Source: Prochlorococcus sp. AG-402-L23 (GTDB taxonomy: Bacteria; Cyanobacteriota; Cyanobacteriia; PCC-6307; Cyanobiaceae). From it: a DNA stretch of 64,000 bases. Below the pieces are notes generated by a model. The model saw only the letters and a list, made by a program, of their open reading frames with translations. It searched no databases and was not told where the DNA came from. The DNA lies in assembly GCA_003216635.1 (NCBI GenBank), contig QCIO01000002.1:1-64000 (forward strand). Direction: 5' to 3'. Of this stretch, positions 18,840 through 28,391 are shown piece by piece (position 1 is the stretch's first letter; every line of letters begins with the position of its first letter). A program made the position numbers and the translations under genes.

Positions 18840-21248
18840 GTGCCTCAAACCAACAATTTTCTTTTTAAGTCCCTAAACAATCAACAACTTCAAGCAGTAA
18901 AACATGTTTATGGACCACTATTAGTTGTAGCAGGTGCAGGTAGCGGAAAAACTAAGGCTCTTACTCACAGAATTGCAAACCTTATTGAGGGTAATTCTAT
19001 AGATCCCCATAACATTCTCGCAGTCACTTTCACTAACAAAGCTGCTAAAGAAATGAAAGCAAGATTAGAGGTTCTTCTAGCCCAAGAATTAGCTTTTAAT
19101 CAATTTGGTCAGCCTTGGACAACTCTCAAAGAAATTGATCAAAATCAATTAAGAACAAACGTTTACCAAGAGAGGCTTCAGAGCCTTTGGATCGGAACTT
19201 TCCATTCTTTATTTTCAAGACTTCTGAGATACGATATTGAAAAATATACTGATCCAGAAGGCCTAAAATGGACAAGGCAATTTTCAATTTACGATGAAAC
19301 AGATTCTCAAACATTAGTAAAAGAAATTATCATTCAAGATATGAATCTTGACCCAAAAAGATATGATCCCAAAAAGATTAAAAGATTAATAAGTAATGCT
19401 AAAAATCAATGCTTAACTTCTAATGATCTTTTAGAAAAAGCAGATAATAATTTTGATAAAACTGTTGCAGAAGCCTACAAGAGATATAGAATTTCGCTCT
19501 CAAAAAATAATTCTTTAGACTTTGATGATCTTCTACTTTTGCCTGTTTTCTTATTGAGGCAAAATGATATAGTCAGAGATTACTGGCACAAAAGATTTAA
19601 ACATATTTTAGTTGACGAATATCAAGATACAAATAGAACACAATATGAACTTATAAAATTAATTACAGCTGGAAATACTGAACCAAAAAAATTCTTCAAT
19701 TGGGAAGATCGGTCAATTTTTGTAGTTGGGGATGCTGATCAAAGTATTTATAGTTTCAGAGCTGCTGACTTCAGAATTTTAATTGGTTTTCAAGAAGATT
19801 TTAAAACTTCAATCAACGACGATACAAAATCATCTTTAATTAAATTAGAAGAAAATTATAGATCATCTTCCAATATCCTTGATGCTGCAAACTCACTAAT
19901 TGAAAACAACTCTGAAAGAATTGACAAAGTTTTAAAGGCTACTAAAGAAAAAGGGGAACTTTTAACGTTACTCAGCTGTGATGATGAAATTTCCGAGGCA
20001 GAAGCAATTACCAATAAAATAAAATCACTCAATAACTATAATCAAAACCCAATTTGGAAAAATTTTGCAATTTTATATCGAACCAGAGCTCAGTCGAGAG
20101 TATTAGAAGAATCTCTTGTGAGGTGGCGCATTCCTTATACAATTTTTGGAGGATTGCGTTTTTATGATAGAAGAGAAATTAAAGATGCAATAGCATATTT
20201 GAAAGTTCTGGTTAATTCTTCAGATAACGTTAGTCTTTTACGAATCATAAATGTTCCTAGAAGAGGGATTGGTAAGACTACTATTCAAAAACTTAATGAA
20301 CTATCTAATAGGTTAAATATCCCATTATGGGAGGTTCTTAATGATAAGCAAAGTCTTGAAGAAACAATAGGCCGATCATCAAAAGGAATTAATAAATTTA
20401 CTGAAGTTATGAATGATCTACTGTGTTACCTAGAAAATTCAGGTCCCGCTCAACTACTACAACTTATATTAGAAAAAAGTGGTTATTTAAGTGACTTGCT
20501 CTCTAGTGGGACTGAAGAATCTGAAGATAGAAGAAATAACTTACAAGAACTAATTAATGCAGCTACTCAATATGAAGAAGAAACAGAAAGTGGAGATGTA
20601 GAGGGATTTCTTTCTACAGCAGCCTTAACAACTGATAATGATACGAAGAAAAATAATCCTAACTCTGTAACTCTCATGACTCTGCATAATAGTAAAGGTT
20701 TAGAATTTCAAAATGTTTTTATCACTGGGCTAGAACAAGGTCTCTTCCCTAGCCATAGATCAATAGATACTCCCTCACTTCTTGAAGAAGAAAGAAGATT
20801 ATGCTATGTAGGTATTACTAGAGCTAAAGAAAGAGTTTTCTTAAGTCATGCTAGAGAAAGAAGATTATGGGGTGGAATGCGTGAAGCAACAATTCCTTCA
20901 ATATTTCTTTCGGAAATACCTGAAGATTTAATGGATGGCGAATTACCACAAACTGGTGGTGCTTCAATTAGAAAAGATTGGCATCTTGATCGTTTAACTA
21001 GAGTTGATCGAAACAATCCAAATGAATTTGTTAACAAACCAATAAATGCAGTAAGGAAATTATATTCAGGTCCCAGTAAAGGGAAAAGCTGGATAGTTGG
21101 AGATATGCTAATTCACTCAAAGTTTGGGAAAGGTGAAATCATACATATTTTTGGGAGTGGGGAAAAAATATCTTTAGCAGTAAAATTTGGTGATAAAGGA
21201 AGTAAAATTCTAGATCCCAGATTAGCTCCAATTCGTTATGTAAGTTAA
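18840..21248 (+). CDS. pcrA: UvrD/PcrA-type DNA helicase
   Basis: A superfamily 1A 3'-5' helicase acting in repair and in clearing proteins from DNA. The Q motif and Walker A are LNNQQLQAVKHVYGPLLVVA and AGAGSGKTKAL. Further motifs are TFTNKAAKEMKAR, HILVDEYQDTNRTQYEL, VGDADQSIYSFRAAD, VTLMTLHNSKGLEFQNVFIT and RRLCYVGITRAKERVFLSHA. The C-terminal 100 residues (GDMLIHSKFGKGEIIHIFGS) form a Tudor-like RNA polymerase-binding domain as in PcrA. Length 802; start GTG at 18840. The CCA-type enzyme follows 5 bases later. Confidence 0.95.
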   Translation: MPQTNNFLFKSLNNQQLQAVKHVYGPLLVVAGAGSGKTKALTHRIANLIEGNSIDPHNILAVTFTNKAAKEMKARLEVLLAQELAFNQFGQPWTTLKEIDQNQLRTNVYQERLQSLWIGTFHSLFSRLLRYDIEKYTDPEGLKWTRQFSIYDETDSQTLVKEIIIQDMNLDPKRYDPKKIKRLISNAKNQCLTSNDLLEKADNNFDKTVAEAYKRYRISLSKNNSLDFDDLLLLPVFLLRQNDIVRDYWHKRFKHILVDEYQDTNRTQYELIKLITAGNTEPKKFFNWEDRSIFVVGDADQSIYSFRAADFRILIGFQEDFKTSINDDTKSSLIKLEENYRSSSNILDAANSLIENNSERIDKVLKATKEKGELLTLLSCDDEISEAEAITNKIKSLNNYNQNPIWKNFAILYRTRAQSRVLEESLVRWRIPYTIFGGLRFYDRREIKDAIAYLKVLVNSSDNVSLLRIINVPRRGIGKTTIQKLNELSNRLNIPLWEVLNDKQSLEETIGRSSKGINKFTEVMNDLLCYLENSGPAQLLQLILEKSGYLSDLLSSGTEESEDRRNNLQELINAATQYEEETESGDVEGFLSTAALTTDNDTKKNNPNSVTLMTLHNSKGLEFQNVFITGLEQGLFPSHRSIDTPSLLEEERRLCYVGITRAKERVFLSHARERRLWGGMREATIPSIFLSEIPEDLMDGELPQTGGASIRKDWHLDRLTRVDRNNPNEFVNKPINAVRKLYSGPSKGKSWIVGDMLIHSKFGKGEIIHIFGSGEKISLAVKFGDKGSKILDPRLAPIRYVS

Positions 21249-21253
21249 AACTC

Positions 21254-22501
21254 ATGAACGATATCTCTGATTACATCCAAGGGGAATTAATCAAAACTCC
21301 ATTTAATCTATATAACCTAATTGCTAAATACATAGAATCTAAAAACAATACTAAAGTAGCTTTTGTTGGCGGTTATTTAAGAGATTTATTAATTAGTAAA
21401 TTCCACAAAAAATCGTTTTCTAAACCTGTAGATATTGATCTTGTTATTGAAGGATCCTCTATTTCTCTTGCAAAATTTATAAAAAATAATATTGTAAATG
21501 TAGATTTATGTTTAATCAAGGAATTTAATTTATACAACACTGTAGAAATAAATATTAATGACTATAAAATTGATATTGCTTCTGCAAGAAAAGAAATTTA
21601 TTCTGCTCCAGGCTTAAATCCCGCAGTCAATAAAAGTACTATTGAGGAGGATCTGAAGAGGAGAGATTTCACTATAAATTCAATAGCCTTCGAGGTCTCG
21701 ACAAGGAAAATCTATGATCTTTATGGAGGAATTTCTGATATAAAAAGTAAAAGATTGAACTTACTTCACAGTAATAGTATTTCAGATGATCCAAGTAGAT
21801 TAATTAGATGCGCAAAATACGCTTCAAGGTTAGATTTCAATATATCAAATAATTCCCTCAAACAATCTCAAGAAACAGTTAGACAATGGCCATGGAAAAG
21901 TTCAGAAACTCATCAGAAAATAATTTACCCTCCTGCACTAGGCATACGAATAAAGATGGAACTAGCTGAAATATGCAAACACGATAATTTGACTAATGTA
22001 ATTTCGATAATTCATAAATGGGAAATTATCTCAATCTTAAATGAAAATATTAAAGTCGATAAAAGGTTTTTAAGAGGACTAAATTGGATTAAGAAGTTAA
22101 AGGGAAATCATATGCTTTACTTATTAAAAGATTCAGAAGATTTAGAAAAAGCATGTCAAAGATTTTTGGTAAATAATAGTGAGATAAAAATATTAGAAGA
22201 TTATTTAAATATCAAAAAGATATTAAATACAAACCAAAAAAATTTCAATCATTTTTCTCCATCAAGTTGGACAGAATTTATTGAGGACAGAAACCTTAAT
22301 GATGAGACAGTCAAATTATTAATTTGTGATGGAGGACCATACTGGCCTAAATTATTTAAGTGGTTATTTATTTACAAGTTCATAAAATCAAAAAAAGATG
22401 GAGAAACATTAAAAAAAGAAGGATGGGACCCAGGGAAGGAGATGGGAAAGGAAATCAAAAGATTAAGGTATTTGGAAATTGACAAATTAAATAGAAATTA
22501 A
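21254..22501 (+). CDS. CCA-adding enzyme / poly(A) polymerase family protein
   Basis: A class II nucleotidyltransferase acting on tRNA 3' ends or RNA tails. The head domain shows KVAFVGGYLRDLLI, the catalytic DIDLVIEG, LKRRDFTINSIAFE with DLYGGISDIKS, and the DDPSRLIRCAKYASRLDF segment that recognises the nucleotide. The C-terminal half is divergent. The tRNAs recognised here lack an encoded CCA, so a CCA-adding activity is required by the cell. Whether this copy supplies it cannot be told from motifs. Its stop is immediately adjacent to that of the SelD fusion on the other strand. Confidence 0.88.
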   Translation: MNDISDYIQGELIKTPFNLYNLIAKYIESKNNTKVAFVGGYLRDLLISKFHKKSFSKPVDIDLVIEGSSISLAKFIKNNIVNVDLCLIKEFNLYNTVEININDYKIDIASARKEIYSAPGLNPAVNKSTIEEDLKRRDFTINSIAFEVSTRKIYDLYGGISDIKSKRLNLLHSNSISDDPSRLIRCAKYASRLDFNISNNSLKQSQETVRQWPWKSSETHQKIIYPPALGIRIKMELAEICKHDNLTNVISIIHKWEIISILNENIKVDKRFLRGLNWIKKLKGNHMLYLLKDSEDLEKACQRFLVNNSEIKILEDYLNIKKILNTNQKNFNHFSPSSWTEFIEDRNLNDETVKLLICDGGPYWPKLFKWLFIYKFIKSKKDGETLKKEGWDPGKEMGKEIKRLRYLEIDKLNRN

Positions 22502-24673
22502 TTACATTTTTACAACCTCTCCAACCTTGTACCATTTATCCTTTAGAACATTTTCATATTTACGATTGCAACTAATCAACAAGGGTCCACATGTTTGAGG
22601 ATCTAATAGTAATGATATTCTCTCGTTAAAAGTCTCTTGATCTAATGAATTTTCGGTTAAAAAATTAATTATTCTTTTTTGCTTATTTACTTTATAAATT
22701 TTGTCAAAAATTTCTTTATTAGATTCAAAGAAAGTACTTTTAACATCTTTTTTTATTAAATCAAATACTCCAGGATAAGCTTTAAATGCAAATAAATCTA
22801 ATAAAACTTTTAGTGGCTCAAGATTATTGCTTTGCCTATATAAATTAGATGATTCAACCATCTCTTTAAGATGTCCAATAAATCCATATCCAGTAATGTC
22901 AGTCGCAGCATTGACTAATAATTCATTAAATTGATTTTGAAAAAGATAAATTTCATCAATCAAATATTGCTGACTCTTTACTAAATTATTAATTACTTCA
23001 GAAGAACTACCTAGCATATTAATATTTTGCATTTGACCGGCAAAGTAAATCCCAACGCCCAGAGGTCTAGACATCATGAGAATATCTCCAATATTCATTC
23101 CAGATTTAAGCCATGGTTTTACTCCATTTTTTAAAATACCTTGAACTGTTAAAGAAATATCAATTCCTAATGAATAAGGTTTATTTACTAAACTTCTTGC
23201 CTCGAAAGTATGGCCTCCAAGTAATTCACCTCCATGATCCTCAACTGTTGATTTAATACCTTGAAGTGATTGAGAAAAGAGGTAACTCTGAAATTCCCTT
23301 TCAACTTTTGGTAATGAAATTAAAGTCTGCGCGGATGAAAGTTTTGCTCCGCATGCCCACAAATCTGAGCAAGCATGCAAAGTAGTAATTTTTGCGTTAA
23401 GCCAAGGATCACTTACCAAAGCAGGAAATCCATCTACACTTTGCAAGATAATATCTTGACCATTTTGATATATCTCAACTGAATCTTCAGGTGATGAGGC
23501 AAAAGAATTTAAATTAGAATTTATTAATGATTTATTCAAAACAAACTGAGGAATTTTAGCTGCACATCCTCTGCAATCATTCAATGAAATATTTTTTTCA
23601 CTACTTTTCATAATTAGCCTTTTTGATTTGAACTTTTTAATAAAGTTGAGATCAATTTTATGCTTTAAAATCCAAAAAATAAAAGAAGGGCCGAAAACAA
23701 AATTGCGATAAATAGCAAAAGCCTTTGGATGATGGCTTGGAAATATATTGACTATTTGCAATCCGATCTTTTGAGGAAACCACTTTTTTAATGATCTCCC
23801 TTCTATATCTTTTTTTAGATTTTGTACCAATGTATTTACAACTTTTACTGCAAAAACTCCCGATGCTGGTCTTTTTGCTGAACCTACAACTGCGCAATCA
23901 CCGACAGCAAAGATTCCAGAGAAACTTTTTATCTGCAAATTCTGATTTGTAATTATTCTGCCATAAGAATCGGAATCTAATAATTTTTTTTGTGCCCATA
24001 ACGGAGATGTATTTCCAGTACATAAAAGAATCTTTCCATAATCAAAATTAAGTTTTTCAACTAAATCAATATTGGAATTCCGTAAACTTTTTAGAATTGT
24101 ATTATTAATTTTTCTTGAATCACATAATAGTTTTAAAGGCCTATCTCCCCATCTTTTTCTCAAAGCATATGATACTTCAATTGCAGCAAGGCCACTCCCA
24201 ACAATTACAAATGGAAGTTCATTAACTGAATCAAAAATGTCCTCTTTTAGTATTGAGTCATAAGCCCTTAAAAAAGGTTTAATTGAAAAAGCATTTCGAT
24301 TTTTAACTAGTGATTCAAATTCTTTTGGAATTATTGTTTGACTTCCATAATTAAGCACCAACTTCGAATAATTAACTGAAGGTCTATTACTTAAAACAAT
24401 TTTCTTTAAATTGAAATCAATATCCTTTACTTCTTCTTCTATAAAAGATACTTTTGCATTTTTTGCTAAAGATTTTATATCAATTAAACTCTCATCTAAA
24501 GTGACTGATTTTGAAATCACCGATGGGAATATAGCCGAATAAACCAAATGAGAATCTCTAGATATAATTGAAACAGGAATTTCTGGCATTAATTTCGGAA
24601 ACATTAACCATTTCTTCAATAAAGAAACATTTGAGTGTCCTCCTCCAATTAGTACCAGATGATTAAAAGTCAT
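22502..24673 (-). CDS. selD: FAD oxidoreductase-selenide, water dikinase fusion
   Basis: A 723-residue two-domain protein. Residues 1-350 resemble NADH dehydrogenase-type pyridine nucleotide-disulfide oxidoreductases: LVLIGGGHSNVSLLKKWLM binds FAD, PFVIVGSGLAAIEVSYALRK is the NAD(P)H-binding fold, and SGIFAVGDCAVV is the second FAD motif. Residues 365-720 are selenophosphate synthetase, with the active-site loop CRGCAAKIP (Cys and Lys kept), ATP-binding VSDPWLNAKITTLHACSDLW and DITGYGFIGHLKEMVE. SelD makes selenophosphate for 2-selenouridine in tRNA or for selenocysteine. This fusion is known in cyanobacteria. The oxidoreductase domain may reduce selenium compounds, which is an inference. Confidence 0.92.
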   Translation of the reverse strand: MTFNHLVLIGGGHSNVSLLKKWLMFPKLMPEIPVSIISRDSHLVYSAIFPSVISKSVTLDESLIDIKSLAKNAKVSFIEEEVKDIDFNLKKIVLSNRPSVNYSKLVLNYGSQTIIPKEFESLVKNRNAFSIKPFLRAYDSILKEDIFDSVNELPFVIVGSGLAAIEVSYALRKRWGDRPLKLLCDSRKINNTILKSLRNSNIDLVEKLNFDYGKILLCTGNTSPLWAQKKLLDSDSYGRIITNQNLQIKSFSGIFAVGDCAVVGSAKRPASGVFAVKVVNTLVQNLKKDIEGRSLKKWFPQKIGLQIVNIFPSHHPKAFAIYRNFVFGPSFIFWILKHKIDLNFIKKFKSKRLIMKSSEKNISLNDCRGCAAKIPQFVLNKSLINSNLNSFASSPEDSVEIYQNGQDIILQSVDGFPALVSDPWLNAKITTLHACSDLWACGAKLSSAQTLISLPKVEREFQSYLFSQSLQGIKSTVEDHGGELLGGHTFEARSLVNKPYSLGIDISLTVQGILKNGVKPWLKSGMNIGDILMMSRPLGVGIYFAGQMQNINMLGSSSEVINNLVKSQQYLIDEIYLFQNQFNELLVNAATDITGYGFIGHLKEMVESSNLYRQSNNLEPLKVLLDLFAFKAYPGVFDLIKKDVKSTFFESNKEIFDKIYKVNKQKRIINFLTENSLDQETFNERISLLLDPQTCGPLLISCNRKYENVLKDKWYKVGEVVKM

Positions 24674-24683
24674 TTACATCACT

Positions 24684-25577
24684 ATGAATAAAGAACATTT
24701 ATTACCAATTGAAAAATCAAGATTAGGAGTGATTGGTGGAAGTGGATTTTATTCAATGGATCAAATAGAGTACTTAAGAGAACTAGAAATCAATACTCCT
24801 TATGGTAAACCTTCTGATTCAATAAAAGTATATAATCTTGGAAACCTAGAGATAGCATTTGTTCCTAGACATGGCAGAACACATAGTTTAAATCCTTCTG
24901 AAATCCCTTACAAAGCTAATATCTGGGCTCTAAGATCAATAGGAGTAAGATGGATTATTGCTCCATCAGCAGTTGGTTCATTACAAGAACAGATAAGGCC
25001 ACTTGACATAGTGGTTCCAGATCAATTTATAGACCGGACAAAAAATAGACCTGCAACCTTCTTTAACGAGGGAGCTGTTGCTCACGTAACTATGGGAGAT
25101 CCCTTCTGCACAAATTTATCACGTATATTAAGTGAAATCGGAGAAAAAAATATTCCTGGCGGTAGACAATTGCATAGAGGGGGTACCTATCTAGCAATGG
25201 AAGGTCCCGCTTTCTCAACTAGAGCAGAATCTAATTTATATAGGAGTTGGGGATGTTCAATAATTGGAATGACGAACCACACAGAAGCAAGATTAGCCAA
25301 AGAAGCTGAAATAGCTTACTCCTCCTTATCTATGGTTACTGATTATGATTGCTGGCATCAAACTCATCAAGAAGTTTCTGTAGAGATGGTTTTGGATAAT
25401 CTTAGATCAAATACTGAAGTGGCTAATAAAATAATATTTGAAGTAGCTAAATTAATTGAAAAAGAAAGACCAAAAAGTAAGTCTCATTTTTCATTAAAAG
25501 ATGGATTGATAACCTACAAAGAAAATATCCCAAGCCCCACAAAAGAGAAACTAAGGATATTTACTGATTCTTATTAG
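24684..25577 (+). CDS. mtnP: S-methyl-5'-thioadenosine phosphorylase
   Basis: Cleaves methylthioadenosine, a by-product of SAM-dependent polyamine synthesis, with phosphate to adenine and methylthioribose phosphate. The phosphate loop is LGVIGGSGFYSM. FVPRHGRTHSLNPSEIPYKA and LAMEGPAFSTRAESNLYRSW are family signatures, and VTDYDCWH is the base-recognition segment typical of MTA phosphorylases. The length of 297 is typical. Divergent from the SelD fusion by 10 bases and convergent with psbJ. Confidence 0.92.
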   Translation: MNKEHLLPIEKSRLGVIGGSGFYSMDQIEYLRELEINTPYGKPSDSIKVYNLGNLEIAFVPRHGRTHSLNPSEIPYKANIWALRSIGVRWIIAPSAVGSLQEQIRPLDIVVPDQFIDRTKNRPATFFNEGAVAHVTMGDPFCTNLSRILSEIGEKNIPGGRQLHRGGTYLAMEGPAFSTRAESNLYRSWGCSIIGMTNHTEARLAKEAEIAYSSLSMVTDYDCWHQTHQEVSVEMVLDNLRSNTEVANKIIFEVAKLIEKERPKSKSHFSLKDGLITYKENIPSPTKEKLRIFTDSY

Positions 25578-25620
25578 GCTTATTTGATATAAGTGATTAT
25601 CAGGTCAAGGTAAGGATTTG

Positions 25621-25818
25621 TTAGCCTCCAGCTCCAACGCCTTGGTATGAACCATAGAAGAATATACCTAAAACGAAGATAACTGCAATTCCACCTGCTG
25701 TAGCAACAAGCCATAGAGGAAGAGTTCCTTCCGTCCATCTTCTTTCCCATGCAACTGCTGGTCTACCGTCGGGAAGTCTATCTGGAATTCTTCCATCAGG
25801 TCCTTTTAATTTACTCAT
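25621..25818 (-). CDS. psbJ: Photosystem II reaction centre protein J
   Basis: A single-helix subunit near cytochrome b559, involved in plastoquinone exchange. The 65-residue protein has the conserved helix [20 protein letters not shown] and the [13 protein letters not shown] end. The N-terminal extension (about 25 residues, [20 protein letters not shown]) is longer than in plants but usual for marine picocyanobacteria. It is the last gene of psbEFLJ. Confidence 0.97.
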   Translation of the reverse strand: MSKLKGPDGRIPDRLPDGRPAVAWERRWTEGTLPLWLVATAGGIAVIFVLGIFFYGSYQGVGAGG

Positions 25819-25827
25819 AGTTTTAAT

Positions 25828-25947
25828 TTAATTGAAAAAGTAACTGGAAAATAAAATTCCCAATACAAAGACTGATAGTAAGCCTAAATAAAGGCTTGTA
25901 CGATTAAGTTCAACTGGAACTTTGTTGGGGTTTTCGTTTACTTGCAT
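25828..25947 (-). CDS. psbL: Photosystem II protein L
   Basis: A 39-residue one-helix subunit required for photosystem II dimer stability and electron transfer. The sequence [20 protein letters not shown] and the helix [19 protein letters not shown] are typical. The start is ATG at 25947. A longer in-frame extension to 26040 overlaps psbF and is a translation artefact. It lies between psbF and psbJ. Confidence 0.96.
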
Positions 25948-25958
25948 GATAGTTAAAT

Positions 25959-26105
25959 TTATCGGGCTACAAATTGCATAGCAGCAATAGAACCCAAAAA
26001 GAATACTGATGGAATAGCTAGAGCGTGAACTGCTAGCCAACGAACAGTAAATATGGGATAAACGCGGACTTCCGCAGCCTGCATTGGAGCTTGAGAATTA
26101 GTCAT
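25959..26105 (-). CDS. psbF: Cytochrome b559 beta subunit
   Basis: Forms the cytochrome b559 haem site together with PsbE. The 48-residue frame starts [20 protein letters not shown]. The haem His lies in [18 protein letters not shown], and the end is MQFVAR. The start ATG at 26105 lies 2 bases after the psbE stop, and psbL follows 11 bases later. Confidence 0.97.
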
Positions 26106-26107
26106 TG

Positions 26108-26356
26108 TTATTTTGTTCTTAAATCTAGTTGAGATTTAGCGTCATATCTTTGTGTTACGACAGGCGCTTTAGATTCAGATGATTGGAAATAACTATCCGG
26201 ACGAGGAGTTCCGAAAGCATCGTAGGCTAAGCCTGTATATACGAATAAGAAGCCTGCTATAAAGATAGCTGGTAATGTTACTGCATGAATAATCCAGTAC
26301 CTAATACTGGTTATTATTTCAAAGAATGGGCGTTCACCCGTTGAACCTGCGGCCAT
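26108..26356 (-). CDS. psbE: Cytochrome b559 alpha subunit
   Basis: The larger subunit of cytochrome b559, essential for photosystem II assembly. The 82-residue protein begins [20 protein letters not shown]. The haem-ligand His is in [18 protein letters not shown], and the lumenal tail runs [15 protein letters not shown]. The ATG at 26356 is preferred over the GTG at 26362 because family members begin MAAGST. First gene of psbEFLJ, downstream of ycf48. Confidence 0.98.
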
Positions 26357-26422
26357 AATCACAAATGTTTACCCTATGATCTTACAGTGTAAAATCATAA
26401 GTTCGCGAAGAAATTAACAGGT

Positions 26423-26451
26423 TGGTTACAGACAGTTGCTAAATCTGTCAA
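26423..26451 (-). promoter_or_regulatory. Possible internal promoter for psbEFLJ
   Basis: In the 136 bases between ycf48 and psbE, the minus strand carries TTGACA (26446-26451) and, 17 bases on, the poor -10 candidate TAACCA. A closer TAAGAT stands nearer the start. The gap is large for a cluster otherwise spaced by 2-12 bases, so a separate psbE promoter is plausible. It is not shown. Confidence 0.3.
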
Positions 26452-26492
26452 AAATTAATTTTTTTTTTACTATTAACTGAAGTTATTCAAAG

Positions 26493-27509
26493 TTAGCTAT
26501 TCCATTTAAGGATATAACCACGCTCGCCAAGTACAAATCCTTTTTGATTATCTAAAGCTTCCTTATCAAGAAAAACTATTTTAATGTAGTTAGTTGGCAA
26601 TTCAGAAGCAATAGGATCTTTATTCCAAGTTTTACCTTGATCTTTACTTACAATTAAAGTTCCATTACCCCCACCAGCCCATATATCACCATTTGGATCC
26701 CATCCCATGTCTAGATAATTGTATCCATTAAGAATAGGTATGATAGGCTTTGACCAATTTTCTAGGTCATTAGTATCTTCATTAAATCTAATTTCTGCTC
26801 CTCTAGAAAGCATCCATAAACTTCCTTCTGGATTAAAACCAATACTTTGAACTCTTTTGCTACTGGCTCTTTGATGAGCTATCCATGCATCACTGTCCTT
26901 TTCCAAAGTAGAAAAGAAATTACCCAAACTACTTACGCTGACATAATCTCCTTTATTAGTTCTTCTTAAATCTCTTACACCTCCAGAACCAGATGCGTCT
27001 ACAACTTTTGCATTCCATGATTTACCACTATCTGATGTTTCATAAATAGCACCTGCAGTGGTAGCCAATTCTGCAACACTTGCATCGACAGTTGTTATTA
27101 GAAATGGTTGGCCTGGTAATTTATTACCTAGAGATAAACGTGTCCAATTCTTTCCCGCATCAAGTGTATGCATAACTAATGAGGGCTGACCTATTAACCA
27201 TCCCTCTTCACCTTTAAAGTCAATATCTAATAGACGAAAGTTCTCTTCACTTGGTAAATCTAAATTTCTTTTCTCCCAAGTTTCTCCTCCATCATTAGAT
27301 TCCATAATAAGTCTATTAGAACCTACTAAAAATCCATTTTCATCATCTATAAAATCAACATCTAAAGCATTAGCCTGGTCCTCAAACTGAATTGTTTTCC
27401 AAGGGCTGCTATCACTCATCTTTACTCCTGTAGATGAACAACTGCTCAATACAAAACAAAGAAGAATAGATAAAAGAAGATTGGGAATACCAGTAATAAT
27501 TTTTTTCAT
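26493..27509 (-). CDS. ycf48: Photosystem II assembly factor Ycf48/HCF136
   Basis: Ycf48 binds precursor D1 and helps assemble the photosystem II reaction centre. The N-terminus is a lipoprotein signal ([16 protein letters not shown]) with lipobox LSSC. The body is a seven-bladed beta-propeller with BNR/Asp-box-like repeats: [38 protein letters not shown] and [12 protein letters not shown]. The 338-residue length is typical. It sits between rubA and psbE, a conserved assembly cluster. Confidence 0.96.
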   Translation of the reverse strand: MKKIITGIPNLLLSILLCFVLSSCSSTGVKMSDSSPWKTIQFEDQANALDVDFIDDENGFLVGSNRLIMESNDGGETWEKRNLDLPSEENFRLLDIDFKGEEGWLIGQPSLVMHTLDAGKNWTRLSLGNKLPGQPFLITTVDASVAELATTAGAIYETSDSGKSWNAKVVDASGSGGVRDLRRTNKGDYVSVSSLGNFFSTLEKDSDAWIAHQRASSKRVQSIGFNPEGSLWMLSRGAEIRFNEDTNDLENWSKPIIPILNGYNYLDMGWDPNGDIWAGGGNGTLIVSKDQGKTWNKDPIASELPTNYIKIVFLDKEALDNQKGFVLGERGYILKWNS

Positions 27510-27518
27510 TTGTATATT

Positions 27519-27947
27519 TTAATGCAAAGAGTACAAAGAAAGGAACATAGCAGCAGCAAAGGCCAGCCCTCCAAAAATCAATATATTTTTTTGTCCAGGA
27601 GGTAAACTATTAAAACCAAAACCATAAACTAAATTTTCTTCAAAACCACTAGGTTTAGATTTAGGACCTATATCCTTATAAAAATTTTTACCAGCTCGAC
27701 AAACAGGGCAAGCGAAGGTATTCCCATCCAACTTTGAAAAAGGCGTATTTTTGGGTATGTTTAATTTTTTATTCCCTTCAGACGGATCATAAATGTATCC
27801 ACAACTTCTACATTCGAATCTATTTTGTTCTAGATTAAGTATAGGTTGTTCAACATTTACTACTGAGGAGTTTTCAGAAAGTTTTTCTTTCTCAAATTCT
27901 TCAACTATTTTGTTTTCCTCAGAAGCTGGTTGAATGTTTTCACTCAC
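27519..27947 (-). CDS. rubA: Membrane-anchored rubredoxin (RubA)
   Basis: Rubredoxin A is needed for photosystem assembly in cyanobacteria and plastids. The iron site is ECRSCGYIYDPSEGNK (C-x2-C) with FACPVCRAGKNF (C-x2-C). An acidic N-terminal extension of about 45 residues precedes it, and one membrane helix (ILIFGGLAFAAAMFLSLYSL) ends the protein. Start GTG at 27947. First gene of rubA-ycf48-psbEFLJ. Confidence 0.95.
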   Translation of the reverse strand: MSENIQPASEENKIVEEFEKEKLSENSSVVNVEQPILNLEQNRFECRSCGYIYDPSEGNKKLNIPKNTPFSKLDGNTFACPVCRAGKNFYKDIGPKSKPSGFEENLVYGFGFNSLPPGQKNILIFGGLAFAAAMFLSLYSLH

Positions 27948-28024
27948 GGTTTATTATTGTTCTTTAAGAACTTTAAAAGATTTTGCTTAATTAAGCGACT
28001 TTTATTCAAAATTAATTTTTTAAG

Positions 28025-28387
28025 ATGTTTTTATTAACTGGCTATGAATATTTTTTAGGTTTCCTTTTAATTGCCTCAGCTGTTCCAGTATTAGCTCTAG
28101 TTACTAATCTCATCGTTGCCCCAAAAGGCAGAACAGGGGAAAGAAAACTTACATATGAATCTGGAATGGAGCCTATAGGAGGAGCATGGATTCAATTTAA
28201 TATTCGTTATTACATGTTTGCCTTGGTTTTCGTTATATTTGATGTTGAGACAGTATTCCTTTATCCTTGGGCTGTTGCCTTCAATAGATTAGGCTTATTA
28301 GCTTTTATTGAGGCTTTAATTTTCATTGCAATACTTGTTATTGCCTTAGCATACGCATGGAGAAAAGGTGCTTTAGAATGGAGTTAA
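28025..28387 (+). CDS. ndhC: NDH-1 complex subunit 3
   Basis: A membrane subunit of the photosynthetic NDH-1 complex, active in cyclic electron flow and respiration. The 120-residue protein has three helices. The conserved loop is [20 protein letters not shown] and the following helix carries [18 protein letters not shown]. ndhK begins 4 bases later, and ndhC-K-J form the usual operon. Confidence 0.98.
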   Translation: MFLLTGYEYFLGFLLIASAVPVLALVTNLIVAPKGRTGERKLTYESGMEPIGGAWIQFNIRYYMFALVFVIFDVETVFLYPWAVAFNRLGLLAFIEALIFIAILVIALAYAWRKGALEWS

Positions 28388-28391
28388 AAAG

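Noticed and set aside
25948-26040. Longer psbL with a 31-residue N-terminal extension
   Set aside because: The extension overlaps psbF in another frame; the 39-residue form from 25947 is the family length.
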